Shown: piece after piece, positions 8,654 to 17,598 of the stretch
Position numbering within the stretch: position 1 is the first letter of the stretch
Layout: the number at the start of each line of letters is the position of its first letter
Origin: Paraburkholderia ribeironis
GTDB taxonomy: Bacteria; Pseudomonadota; Gammaproteobacteria; Burkholderiales; Burkholderiaceae
Assembly (NCBI RefSeq): GCF_900019265.1
Contig: NZ_CYGX02000008.1
Span: forward strand, 1 to 64,000
Direction: 5' to 3'
Length of the DNA: 64,000 nucleotides
Made by a program: the position numbers and the translations under genes
Notes under the pieces: model-generated
What the model saw: only the letters and a program-made list of their open reading frames with translations
Databases searched by the model: none
Told to the model about the DNA's origin: nothing

Positions 8654-9739
8654 ATGCCTGCAATTGGATTCATCGAAATTTCCGGCTCGCCGTTCGACGC
8701 GGGCGAGGCGCTAGGGCGGTTTGGCGCGACGGCCGTGCATCGTCATCTGGTGCAGTCGGCGGCCTGGCGCGACTTGATGCAATGGCGAGGGACGCCGCTC
8801 GCCGCCGCGCTCGCCGCGCATACGCAGCAGCGCTTTCCGCGCATCTGGGCGGAATTGCAAGGGCTGGCCGTTGGTCTCGGCCTGGCCTTTGAGGATGTGT
8901 TCCTTTGGAACTGTCGCGGCGATGTCTGGGCCGCGTCGCCCGATGGATGCACGACCGTGCAGTTGCCTTCCGTTGATCGCCGGCGCATCTGTCACAACGA
9001 AGACGGCGATCCCGGCTTCGCGGGACATTGCGCGATTGCCGCGTGCCGTATCGACGGCAGTCCGGGTTTTGCGGCTTTCGTGTATCCGGGCTCGCTGCCG
9101 GGGCATACGTTTGCCGTGACGGACGCGGGGCTCGTCGTCACCGTGAACAATCTGCGAGTGCGCCAGACAGAAGCGGGCGTGCCGCGTATGGTGCTCACGC
9201 GCGCCGTGCTGGATGCGTACGATCTCGATGCGGCCGTTGCCGTGGTGCGCGACAACCCGCGGGCGGGCGGTTTCCATCTGACGCTCGCGCATTGCGCGAG
9301 CGCCGCGTTGCTCAGCGTCGAGTACAGCGCGCAGGGTTGTTCCGTGCAGGAGATCGCGCAGCCGTCGCTGCATGCGAATCACGCGATTCATCCGTCCATG
9401 CGCGGCTTCGCTCAGGTCGTGACGGATTCGTCGCAGCACCGGCAGACGCGTGGCGATGCGCTATTGCACGACGCCCGCGAAGCTGGCCACGCGCCCGATC
9501 CGCTCGCAATCCTTGCCGACACCCACGACGCGTCGCTGCCGATCTACCGCGCCGATCCCGATGATCCCGACGACGAAAACACGCTCGCAACCGCCGATAT
9601 CGTGATCGCAGCGTCTCACATAGAATGGGACGTTTATGAACAGCCTGGGACGCCGCCCCGATATCGATTTATCAATGGACACAAACCTACGCATGAAGCG
9701 CCGCAAGTCGGCGAACAAGGACGAGGCGAACGCGTCTGA
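8654..9739 (+). CDS. C45-family peptidase / acyltransferase (Ntn hydrolase)
   Basis: This 361-aa protein fits family C45, relatives of acyl-CoA:6-aminopenicillanate acyltransferase. The DGCTTVQL segment places the probable self-cleavage and nucleophile site at Gly98-Cys99. These Ntn hydrolases cleave after that Gly and then use Cys to hydrolyse or transfer acyl groups on amides. It follows the ABC importer by 10 bp, so it probably cleaves the imported amide compound in the cytoplasm. Its last 104 bp overlap the next gene, an unusually long overlap. The substrate is unknown. Confidence 0.8.
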   Translation: MPAIGFIEISGSPFDAGEALGRFGATAVHRHLVQSAAWRDLMQWRGTPLAAALAAHTQQRFPRIWAELQGLAVGLGLAFEDVFLWNCRGDVWAASPDGCTTVQLPSVDRRRICHNEDGDPGFAGHCAIAACRIDGSPGFAAFVYPGSLPGHTFAVTDAGLVVTVNNLRVRQTEAGVPRMVLTRAVLDAYDLDAAVAVVRDNPRAGGFHLTLAHCASAALLSVEYSAQGCSVQEIAQPSLHANHAIHPSMRGFAQVVTDSSQHRQTRGDALLHDAREAGHAPDPLAILADTHDASLPIYRADPDDPDDENTLATADIVIAASHIEWDVYEQPGTPPRYRFINGHKPTHEAPQVGEQGRGERV

Positions 9740-10667
9740 AGCGAGCGCGCCACGCAGTGTCGACGGACTGCGCGAGCTGGTGGTGCGCATCGGCCGCGAC
9801 GAGGCGGGATTGTCGCTCGGCGGCAAGGCGCACGCGGTGCTGGCGTGGCTGCTCGAACGGCCGGAGGAAGTGGCCGTGCGCACGATCACCGATCTCGCGA
9901 CGGCGCTCGACGTGAACGCGTCCACGCTGACGCGCCTGAGTACGAAGCTCGGCTACACCGGCTTCGCGGATTTTCAGAGCGTGTTCCGTGATTCTCTTGC
10001 GCAGCGGCATCGGCATTTCTATACGCATCAGGCGGAACGGCTCGTGTCCGGGCTGAAGACGGGCGCGCATGCCGGCGCCGATGCCGAGAGCTCGCCTGAA
10101 GTCGATGTCGTCGCGCAACTCGCGCATGAATCGATCGGCAATGTCGAGACGTTCCTCGCGCGGCTGTCGCCCGTCGATCTGCGTGGCGCGGCGACCTTGC
10201 TCGCCGATGCGCCGCGCGTGCGCGTGCATGGTTTGCGGCAGTTCAGTGCGCTTGCCAGTTTCCTGTGCTATGGCCTCGGCATGATCCGCACCGATGTCGC
10301 GTTGCTCGATGCGCAAGGGCTCGGCGTCGCGGAAGGACTCGCACAGTTGCAGCCAGGTGATGTAGTCGTCGCGACCAGCGTAGCACCCTATACGCGCAGC
10401 GTCGCCGAGGCGGCTGTGGCAGCCGCTGAGGCTGGCATGACCGTAATCGCGATCACGGATACGCTCGCCTCGCCGCTCGTGCCGCCCGCGCGTCACGCCT
10501 TTCTGATTCCGCACGACAGCAGCTTCTTCAGCAACAGCATGGGCGCGTATCTGATCTTTTGCGAAGGCTTGCTCAACCTCGTCGCGACGCATCTTGGAAA
10601 GCGCTCGCTAGAGGCGCTGTCACGGCGTGAGCGCTTGATTACGGCCTTGGGTATCGAGCGTGATTGA
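9636..10667 (+). CDS. RpiR/MurR-family transcriptional regulator
   Basis: This protein of up to 343 aa has an RpiR helix-turn-helix (residues about 45-125, with TITDLATALDVNASTLTRL typical) and a SIS sugar-phosphate-binding domain (about 160-310). It probably senses a sugar phosphate or related metabolite and controls the upstream importer/C45 operon. The start is uncertain: 9636 gives 104 bp overlap with the C45 gene, while in-frame ATGs at 9675 and 9693 would shorten it and remove a poorly conserved N terminus. Confidence 0.88.
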   Translation: MNSLGRRPDIDLSMDTNLRMKRRKSANKDEANASEASAPRSVDGLRELVVRIGRDEAGLSLGGKAHAVLAWLLERPEEVAVRTITDLATALDVNASTLTRLSTKLGYTGFADFQSVFRDSLAQRHRHFYTHQAERLVSGLKTGAHAGADAESSPEVDVVAQLAHESIGNVETFLARLSPVDLRGAATLLADAPRVRVHGLRQFSALASFLCYGLGMIRTDVALLDAQGLGVAEGLAQLQPGDVVVATSVAPYTRSVAEAAVAAAEAGMTVIAITDTLASPLVPPARHAFLIPHDSSFFSNSMGAYLIFCEGLLNLVATHLGKRSLEALSRRERLITALGIERD

Positions 10668-10928
10668 CGGGCTTTCAGGCCGGAAGCGGCCGTTAATGTT
10701 GCTTCCGCTCGAATGACTGATGCGGCTCGACCCCAGCCAACCGCACGGCACGGCACCGCACCCCTGACCCTGACGGACCGCGAGTGCCGCCGCTGCGCCC
10801 TTGACGCGCCCTCGCCAGAACACGCTTCACTATACGCAGCCATTTGCGTCGTCCGTTCGGCAGCGAACTGACCGAGGGGCACGACGGCCGAATACTCGCA
10901 GTCGTACGAGGGCCAACAGGGGATCTTG

Positions 10929-11324
10929 ATGCGCGCCTACCTCTCTTTTCCCCTATGCGTTCTGCCGTTTCTGGTTGCGGGCTGCAACACGCCGCCGATT
11001 CCGCCGGGTAAGCCAGTCGATATTCCCACCGCTCTGGAACAGGTTCTTGCGGGCCTGTGCGATGCGAAGAAGAATCTGGCCGCACGGAAACAGGACTTTG
11101 GCGTGGCTATCGACTCGATTACCGTGGAGCTCGATCTGACAGTGGACGGCAGCAGGAATCCTCCAGTGGCAGTTGCGCCGGATATCCAGTTCATCCCGAC
11201 CGTCAGTTACGGCCAGATCATCACGGCGACCAAAGGAAGCAGACTCACGCTTACGCTGAAGAATACCGCCACCAGTAGCACGTCCGCTGGCGTCGAGTGC
11301 AGCGTTTCCAAGCCCGCAAATTGA
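10929..11324 (+). CDS. small lipoprotein, trypco2-like
   Basis: This 131-aa protein has a type II signal with lipobox LVAG-C (Cys about residue 19), so it should be lipid-anchored. The mature part has an amphipathic helix (IPTALEQVLAGLCDAKKNL) followed by beta-rich sequence ending RLTLTLKNT. That layout resembles the trypsin-co-occurring domain 2, a small beta domain; this family call is tentative. The start at 10929 has AGGGGA upstream. It is flanked by about 250-bp spacers and seems monocistronic. Confidence 0.65.
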   Translation: MRAYLSFPLCVLPFLVAGCNTPPIPPGKPVDIPTALEQVLAGLCDAKKNLAARKQDFGVAIDSITVELDLTVDGSRNPPVAVAPDIQFIPTVSYGQIITATKGSRLTLTLKNTATSSTSAGVECSVSKPAN

Positions 11325-11585
11325 GTGGGAAGACGACGCTGCGTTGATGCCGACCAGGCGCTCGTCATGCAGCGGAATTCTTCGCGACGCGCGGATGTTT
11401 CGCCGTCATGCTGCGCGGCAGCGGACGACGCCACGACAAGCCTTGAATAGGCTCCATGTGCAACTATGCTGTAAAAGTCGAACCTGATACGCGTCATGCC
11501 TCTGAAGCTCAGTTCACCAGGCTACGCGTGACGACTGGTCACGCAGGCCGGCGCCACAGGGTGACGACGAACGGCGACGGTGTGC

Positions 11586-13127
11586 ATGATGTACTTCTCT
11601 CGCGCATGGATGGCCTCGAGCGTACTTAGCGTTTTGCTGTGCGTGTGGAGCACACTGTGCGCGGCGGTTGCGCCAGCGCCAGCGCCAGCGCCTGCGGCTT
11701 CATCGGCTTCATCGGCGTCGTCGCCACCGGCGGCTTCCGCCCCCGTTGCGGCGAGCGCTCCGCGCCGGCTCAATCTGACGAACAAGCCTTGGCGGGGCGA
11801 CTTTGAAGCAATGCTCGATCGCCGCGTGATTCGCGTGCTCGTCCCGTATAGCCGCACGCTGTACTTCAACGACCGCGGACATGAGCGTGGGTTGACCGCG
11901 GACTTCGTGCGCGACTTCGAACGATTCCTCAACAAGACCTACCGTGATCGCCTCGGCAAGCGCCCAATCACGGTCATCATGATTCCCACGACACGCGACC
12001 GGCTGCTGCCCGGCCTCGCAGATGGTCTTGGCGATATCGCCGCCGGCAACCTGACGGTGACCGAAGATCGCCTGAAGCAGGCCGACTTCGTGACGGCGAG
12101 CGCGCTCAAGCCAACGCGCGAACTCGTTCTGACCGGTCCCAAGTCACCCGCATTGTCGAAGCTCGACGACCTGAGCGGCAAGACCGTACACGTTCGCCGC
12201 TCCAGCAGCTATTACGAGAGCCTGAACGCACTGAACAAGCGGTTTCAAAAGGAGAACAAGCCGCCGATGCGGCTCGTGCTGCTGCCCGACGCGCTCGAAG
12301 ATGAAGATGCGATGGAGATGTTGAACGTCGGCATGCTTCAGATTCTGGTAGTCGATGACTGGAAGGCGAACATGTGGGCGCAGGTGTTGCCGCAGATCAA
12401 GGTGCACGACGACCTTGCCGTGCGCGAGGGCGGTCGGGTCGGTTGGGCCATCCGCAAGCAGAGCCCTCAGCTGCAGGCGTTGATCAGCAACTTCTACGAG
12501 AATTTCATCAAGAAGCAAAGTGTGGCGGAGATCCGGTTGAAGCAGTATTTGCAAGGCATCAAGCAGATCCACAACAACACGGAGAGTGGCGAGCTCAAGC
12601 GTTTCAGACAGACCGTGGCTTACTTCGACAAGTATGGCCAGCAATACGCTTTCGATCCTCTGATGCTCGCGGCACAAGGGTTTCAGGAATCGCAGCTCAA
12701 TCAGAACGCGAAGAGCCGCGTCGGCGCTTTGGGCATCATGCAAGTGATGCCGGCCACGGGCAAGGAACTCGACGTCGGGGACGTCCGGATTGCGGAACCA
12801 AATATTCATGCCGGCGCGAAGTATCTTGATCAACTGATGACGCGCTACTTCGAGGATGCTCACTTTTCCCATATGGATCGGCCGCTGTTTGCATTCGCCA
12901 GCTATAACGCCGGACCGGCGAACATCGCGAAGATGCGCAAGGTGGCCGCGGACCGCGGTCTTAACCCCGACGTCTGGTTCAACAACGTCGAAATCGTAGT
13001 AGCCGAGAAGATCGGCTTCGAAACGACTACGTATGTGCGAAACATCTATAAGTACTACGCGTCTTATCGCCTCCTCACTGAAGCGCAGTCAAACCGGGCC
13101 CGCGCCATTCAGCAACTGAGCCGGTGA
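11586..13127 (+). CDS. MltF-like membrane-bound lytic murein transglycosylase
   Basis: This protein of about 513 aa has a signal peptide, an Ala/Pro/Ser-rich linker (about residues 30-60), a family 3 solute-binding-like domain (about 75-290) and a C-terminal SLT lysozyme-like domain. The catalytic Glu lies in FQESQLN (about residue 368), followed by GIMQVMPATG. MltF enzymes cleave peptidoglycan glycan strands to 1,6-anhydro ends at the outer membrane. The usual lipobox is not evident here. GTG at 11580 and ATGs at 11586/11589 are all possible starts; the ribosome site is weak. Confidence 0.88.
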   Translation: MMYFSRAWMASSVLSVLLCVWSTLCAAVAPAPAPAPAASSASSASSPPAASAPVAASAPRRLNLTNKPWRGDFEAMLDRRVIRVLVPYSRTLYFNDRGHERGLTADFVRDFERFLNKTYRDRLGKRPITVIMIPTTRDRLLPGLADGLGDIAAGNLTVTEDRLKQADFVTASALKPTRELVLTGPKSPALSKLDDLSGKTVHVRRSSSYYESLNALNKRFQKENKPPMRLVLLPDALEDEDAMEMLNVGMLQILVVDDWKANMWAQVLPQIKVHDDLAVREGGRVGWAIRKQSPQLQALISNFYENFIKKQSVAEIRLKQYLQGIKQIHNNTESGELKRFRQTVAYFDKYGQQYAFDPLMLAAQGFQESQLNQNAKSRVGALGIMQVMPATGKELDVGDVRIAEPNIHAGAKYLDQLMTRYFEDAHFSHMDRPLFAFASYNAGPANIAKMRKVAADRGLNPDVWFNNVEIVVAEKIGFETTTYVRNIYKYYASYRLLTEAQSNRARAIQQLSR

Positions 13128-13438
13128 GTGCCGGTGCCCGCTTTCGGCAAAATTGGGTGTCCATTGTGGGCTGCAGGTTCAACCGGTCGATGCAACGCAA
13201 TGAAAGCCGCGTGAGCGGCGGGCGGGTTGCCGATGAAGCAGGGACTCTGCCGACCGCACTGTACCGCTAACACCGAGCGAGCGCTAAGGGCGCGAATGCG
13301 CTATCGTTAAAAGCGATCTCCCGATGCATCATGGAGCAACAGGTAATGGCGCGCACCGCGCCGCTAACGAGCTGGAAAACCGGTGCGAGAATCGGGGTTC
13401 ACGGGTGGATTTCAACACCGCCATCAATGGAACACGAT
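13128..13438. other. intergenic region, nothing recognised
   Basis: This 311-bp spacer lies between mltF-like and DUF1810. It contains a possible N-terminal extension of the DUF1810 frame from 13331, but that stretch is not family-like. No repeat or RNA was recognised. Confidence 0.4.
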
Positions 13439-13858
13439 ATGGACGATCCATATGACCTTCAGCGTTTTGTCGACGCCCAGGACCCGGTGTACGCACAGGT
13501 AAGCGATGAATTGAGGCACGGACGCAAGCGCAGCCACTGGATGTGGTTCGTGTTTCCGCAAATCCAGGGGCTCGGGGCAAGCGCAATGGCGCAGCAATTC
13601 GCGCTTTCGTCGCTGGCGGAGGCCGAAGCCTATCTGCGCCACCCGATACTCGGCCCACGGCTGCGCGAATCGACGCAACTGGTCAACCTTGTCAAAGAGC
13701 GTTCGATAGAGGAAATTTTCGGGTATCCGGACTACCTCAAGTTCCGATCGTCGATTAGCCTGTTCGCACGCGCCACGAGCGACAACGATGTATTTGTCGA
13801 AGCTCTGCGCAAGTATTTCGACGGTGAACCCGATCCGCGAACTCTGCAACTGCTCTAG
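13439..13858 (+). CDS. DUF1810 domain protein
   Basis: This 139-aa cytoplasmic protein matches DUF1810 (calpastatin-like name in older records): DPYDLQRFVDAQ at the start, then WMWFVFPQIQGLG and KFRSSISLF. The family is widespread, single-domain and of unknown function. The start at 13439 gives the normal family length; in-frame ATGs at 13331 and 13427 would add non-family sequence. It is not obviously in an operon. Confidence 0.85.
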   Translation: MDDPYDLQRFVDAQDPVYAQVSDELRHGRKRSHWMWFVFPQIQGLGASAMAQQFALSSLAEAEAYLRHPILGPRLRESTQLVNLVKERSIEEIFGYPDYLKFRSSISLFARATSDNDVFVEALRKYFDGEPDPRTLQLL

Positions 13859-13970
13859 GCCATGCTTGCGCTGAGCCTGTGCGCGCGTGGGCGGAGTGGA
13901 CTGCGGATTTCAGTGTCGGCGCAGCGTGTCGTGCGCGGTGTTTGTCCGCAGTGTTCGTTCGCAGTGTTCG

Positions 13971-15020
13971 TTAATTCCCGCTCGCATCGGCGGCGCGGGA
14001 CCGGTAGAGCAGCAGATGATCTGTGCCGGATTCGGACAACCAGACTTCGCCCGGACGGCCCATCATCTCACGCACGTTCGCATGCGGACGCGGCAATGCA
14101 AACACGTCGAACCGCTCGGCACGCGGATCAAAGCGCACTAGTGAATTGGCGCTCCATTCACTGAGCCAGACGATATCCTGATCGTCGACAAAGATTGCGT
14201 ACGCGTGCGGATCGTTGCCGGGCAGTCGCCATTCGCGCCATTGATGTGTCACGGGATCGAATACGCCGACTTTTCCCGCGTTCCACTCACTGACCCAGAC
14301 GCGCCCCTTCGAATCGGACCATACGCGACGCGCGCCCTGATTCGATGTTGGCGGCTCGATGACCTGCGCCGCACCACTCGCGGGGTCGATGCGACCAAGA
14401 TAGCTCCCCGCCAGTGATGCGAAATACAGATCACCGCGCGGGGTCACGCAGATTCCGTAGGGCCCGCGTCCGCGCGGCGCATCGAAGACTCGCATGTGGG
14501 CCTGCGCCGGATTCAGTTCGCCATAAATGCCGCTTTGCCCGGTAAACCACAGATGCCCTTGTTTGTCGAACACGGCGGTGTTCAGGTTGGCATCAGGCCG
14601 GTCCTTAGGTAGCGGAAAACGCGTGACGGCGAGCGTCTTGGGATCGATGCGCACAATCGCGTTCTGGCCGCCGTCTGTCACCCACGCCGCGCGATCGGGA
14701 CCCACGATTACGCCATGCGGCGCCGAGCCGGCGCCGAGCGCGATCCTGTCGATCCTGCCGCTGCGCGGGTCGAGCCGTCCTACCGCGCCCTGCGCCTGCG
14801 CGGTGTACCACACGGTGCCGTCGGGCGCCGGTGCGACGTCATGCGGCGCACTGCCGGCCGGCAGGGCGAAGCTCTCGAAGGAAGGAGGCTGCGCTTGTGC
14901 CTGTGCGGGCCCGATGGTGAGCGCAGCGCTCGCCAGAGCAGACGCAAACCACAATGCCAGACCTGCGTCGAGCATCTTGTTCACCGTTGCCGCAACCCGT
15001 TCCCTCGCGATCGCCAACAT
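13971..15020 (-). CDS. Vgb-like (virginiamycin B lyase family) secreted beta-propeller
   Basis: This 349-aa protein has a long-n-region signal peptide (hydrophobic part about 18-38, cleavage near AQA) followed by seven repeating propeller blades with WYTAQAQGAVGRLDP-, WFTGQSG- and WLSEWSANSLVRFDP-type motifs of streptogramin lyase relatives. Vgb linearises type B streptogramins, but most homologues are uncharacterised, so antibiotic lyase activity is not implied. GGAGG precedes the ATG at 15020. It is probably periplasmic. Confidence 0.8.
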   Translation of the reverse strand: MLAIARERVAATVNKMLDAGLALWFASALASAALTIGPAQAQAQPPSFESFALPAGSAPHDVAPAPDGTVWYTAQAQGAVGRLDPRSGRIDRIALGAGSAPHGVIVGPDRAAWVTDGGQNAIVRIDPKTLAVTRFPLPKDRPDANLNTAVFDKQGHLWFTGQSGIYGELNPAQAHMRVFDAPRGRGPYGICVTPRGDLYFASLAGSYLGRIDPASGAAQVIEPPTSNQGARRVWSDSKGRVWVSEWNAGKVGVFDPVTHQWREWRLPGNDPHAYAIFVDDQDIVWLSEWSANSLVRFDPRAERFDVFALPRPHANVREMMGRPGEVWLSESGTDHLLLYRSRAADASGN

Positions 15021-15448
15021 GCTCGCCTCCGTGTCACAGGATGAGTTTCAAAGGGCGCTGACGGCTTTCAATTGTTGCACTTATCCGCGGCCGTTGCCGC
15101 GCCGACTCATTGGCCACACTGACTTGGGCGGCAATTTGCAATCGTGGTGGCGAAGGTCGGTATCGAAGGCGCGATCGCTTCGACGGCCATGGCTCAAATC
15201 GCGGCCGAACGCAGTTGTCCAGGGCCGTGCGAACCGGTTCCTTTTCTCGAGCGGGACTTTAACGACGTGGGGCCAAAGGCGGCCGCGGCTGTCAATCGTG
15301 ACGCAGAGTTCGGCCGCTTGCAGTTTTTTGTCGGCGCATATAAACGGACAGTCAAAGGTCAGCTCTGCGCGCCTCAGCGGATATTCGCAGTCGCGCGTCG
15401 CGCACCCGGTGTCGCCACATCCAGATACAGCGACATGTCAGTCCGTTG
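15021..15448. other. intergenic region, nothing recognised
   Basis: This 428-bp stretch lies between two minus-strand genes. The open frame across it on the plus strand is continuous with the antisense of the Vgb-like gene and looks like a high-GC shadow. Confidence 0.4.
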
Positions 15449-15715
15449 TCAGAGATCGGCGGCCGAAAGCGTTATCCGCTCGCCCGTGTCGGGCAACGAT
15501 TTCTTCTCTACTACCTGCAAAAGCCGGCGCCTGCCGAGTTCGAAGGCAAGCATCAATTGTTTCGGGGTCTCGTTCGCTGCACCGAGTTTTTCACAAACCG
15601 TTTCAGCAGGGAGCGCAAAGGCGCAGTATCCCCAACCGAAGCCGTAGGCCGAAAACCATAGTGTCGAATCGCCGGAAAGGACGGGTGCCGTCAGGTTTGT
15701 ACGAGGCTGGTCCAT
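15449..15715 (-). CDS. small hypothetical protein (88 aa)
   Basis: This 88-aa product starts MDQPRTNLTAP and carries a glycine/aromatic stretch (WFSAYGFGWGYCAF) and then a helical part. The start at 15715 has AGGAAG upstream. It follows another small gene by 49 bp on the same strand, so they probably form a two-gene unit. No family was recognised. Composition and codon use look genuine. Confidence 0.5.
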   Translation of the reverse strand: MDQPRTNLTAPVLSGDSTLWFSAYGFGWGYCAFALPAETVCEKLGAANETPKQLMLAFELGRRRLLQVVEKKSLPDTGERITLSAADL

Positions 15716-15764
15716 GGCTGTCACTTCCTGACCGAAAGGGGATTTCAATTCTTGCACAGCGAAC

Positions 15765-16016
15765 TTACAAAAGACCTGTTCCCGCGGCGTCGGCGTCGGG
15801 TGGGTCGCGCGTGCCGCTATCCGCCAAGTTGTCCAGCGCTTGACGTCCGTCCGTGCGGGCGGCGTCCTCAACGGGGAAAGTTTTCTCACTGAAAGCGATG
15901 AGTTTGAATCCACTGCCGCGCGTACGCGGGACCGTGATGCCCCAATGCCAGCCTCCAGCTTGCTCGAAGACATGCAATACGGGGGCGGTTGGCTTGTAAG
16001 CCTGAGAAGTCATCAT
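15765..16016 (-). CDS. small hypothetical protein (83 aa)
   Basis: This 83-aa product starts MMTSQAYKPTAP, with a hydrophobic/aromatic HVFEQAGGWHWGITVPR region and a polar acidic tail. GGGAGA precedes the ATG at 16016. It is probably co-transcribed with the 88-aa gene downstream. No family was recognised. Confidence 0.5.
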   Translation of the reverse strand: MMTSQAYKPTAPVLHVFEQAGGWHWGITVPRTRGSGFKLIAFSEKTFPVEDAARTDGRQALDNLADSGTRDPPDADAAGTGLL

Positions 16017-16133
16017 GGCGCATTCTCCCGTCATATTGCGTAGGCGAACGATTGCAACGCCTGTCCCTAGTCTACAGAATTTTTGCTGCGCTGCAATATG
16101 CCGACCGTGGTAAAAATGTCAAATCGTGGAGCG

Positions 16134-16421
16134 TCACAATTTTGAAAAGATTCGCCTCTCGCGCAGCTGTGTGAACATGGGCCGATAAGCTTTTGTTCTA
16201 ACTTGCTTCACAGTGGCTGCATGGCTAGCCATTCGCTCGTTTGGGCGGCGGTGCCGCACGATAGTGACGGCATCGTCTTGTAGTGGGCTAATTTCCTCGG
16301 ACTTCAACATTTCCACGTATCGCGCCGCGTACTCGAAGATGCGTTCGACCTCGAGCCGCGCGCTTCTGACGCGAGACAACTCGAACACTTCTATCGGTAT
16401 CTGAATTGCATTCTGGCTCAA
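16134..16421 (-). CDS. possible hypothetical protein (95 aa)
   Basis: This 95-aa frame has protein-like amphipathic composition in its first half (EVFELSRVRSARLEVERIF), but there is no clear ribosome site and no recognised family. Local base composition is lower in GC than the neighbours. It may be real or a remnant. Confidence 0.3.
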   Translation of the reverse strand: MSQNAIQIPIEVFELSRVRSARLEVERIFEYAARYVEMLKSEEISPLQDDAVTIVRHRRPNERMASHAATVKQVRTKAYRPMFTQLRERRIFSKL

Positions 16422-16806
16422 GTCGGCACGAAGCGTTCGGTCGCCAGTTCAAGCACGGTTCTTACTTCGGGCAACTGATTTCACTTCAACGAGTGAAGCA
16501 CGGCGCAGGTCGAGTCGGCATGCCATGGCGCGAAGCGCCGCTTAAGCGACGGTATTGACGAGGGGAGTTGGTCGTATTCTTGTGGCACGCCGCGTTACAT
16601 CAGATCCGGACCCATACCGGTGGTGACCTCGTAACCGTGTGTGTCGAGTTGGCGACTCACTGGACCTGGCGTAGTGAAGCAGGGAAACGGTTGGTTCGCC
16701 TTTTTGATGAGCTCGAATCTCGCCGTCAGAGATACCGGATTTTCGATTGCTGTTCCGCATACCTCGCCGTCACCCTGCGAGTTTCCTGCTGAGAACAACG
16801 TACCCG
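16422..16806. other. probable decayed DNA between hypothetical genes
   Basis: No intact gene was found in these 385 bp. The composition is less GC-rich and neighbours are small or broken, suggesting an eroded region next to the PQQ-propeller remnant. Confidence 0.35.
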
Positions 16807-17370
16807 CTACAGACCAAAGGCGAAAAACTTCAGCGGCCCCGTTCCGTTCGACGAGCCACTGCCCCAGAACACCGCACCGTCAGCAATTGCCGGTCCGGCA
16901 TTACACGCACCGCCGCTATTGAACGACCACAGCACTTTTCCGTTAGCAGCATTGAGTGCGTACATCGTGCCATTGTTCGGGTCGAGATTGCATCCGAAGA
17001 CCACGCCATTGGCAGTACTAACCGCTGCCTCTGTGCGGCTTCCGAGCGGATCAGGCGTGGTCCACTGGACTGTGCCGGAGTTGACGTTAATCGATGCCCA
17101 GCCTCCAGACGTGGTGGTGCCGCCTTGCGCCAAATGCCATACGCCTGGCGTCGTGCCCGAACCGGTCAGCCCGCTGTTCGATACCGCAACATAAATAGAC
17201 GGGCCGTCATTGGCCGACCCCCACTGCAGTCCGCCTGTCAGTCCGCCGGGGGCGACTTGCCTCGACCAATGCAGGGCGCCTGTATCTGCGTCGAATGCCC
17301 AGAACATGCCACTTTTCTAACCCGCCCCGACAAGGTTGCCGGCTTTGCCGCCGGTCCCAAAAAGCATCGG
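16807..17370 (-). pseudogene. C-terminal remnant of PQQ-propeller (polyvinyl-alcohol-dehydrogenase-like) gene
   Basis: The minus strand encodes PMLFGTGGKAGNLVGAG, an in-frame TAG (17317-17319), then KSGMFWAFDADTG and about 160 more residues with ITWGSAND-like and propeller repeats ending GPLKFFAFGL. Family members read GAGQKSG at the stop, so one C-to-T change turned CAG into TAG. Homology disappears upstream of about 17370, so the gene is also truncated at its 5' end. The family oxidises alcohols with PQQ in the periplasm; this copy cannot be full length. Confidence 0.8.
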
Positions 17371-17532
17371 TGTTGACCGGCGAGATCGGGTGCTCGGTGG
17401 CCTGCTCCATTTACGAGCTTCGTTCCACGACATGCCGCGACTTCGCGGCGGGCTCCGATCAATGCAATCAGGCGCGGCGCGCTCATGGGCTCGGCGCGAT
17501 CGAAGCCGCGGCGCCGCATAGCATGGCGTCTG

Positions 17533-17548
17533 ACACCCTTGCGGGTGT
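17533..17548 (-). repeat. GNRA-type hairpin in non-coding stretch
   Basis: Read on the minus strand, ACACCC-GCAA-GGGTGT forms a perfect 6-bp stem capped by a GCAA tetraloop. It lies in the 228 bp between the propeller remnant and the ferritin-like gene, just after the latter's stop (17599). It may be a terminator-like hairpin or part of a mobile RNA remnant. Confidence 0.35.
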
Positions 17549-17598
17549 GCATCGGTCAGCCGCCACGGCGACTGATCGGTCTTGAACTTCACGTCCGG

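Noticed and set aside
13949..13973. A 12-bp direct repeat GCAGTGTTCGTT near the Vgb-like stop
   Set aside because: It has only two copies and is short; chance or slippage is enough to explain it.
14527..15843. A 438-aa open frame on the plus strand
   Set aside because: It is antisense to the Vgb-like gene and small genes and has low-complexity Arg/Ser composition, typical of a high-GC shadow.
17371..17598. Group II intron fragment
   Set aside because: A GNRA hairpin is present, but no intron domain V or reverse-transcriptase motif could be recognised.
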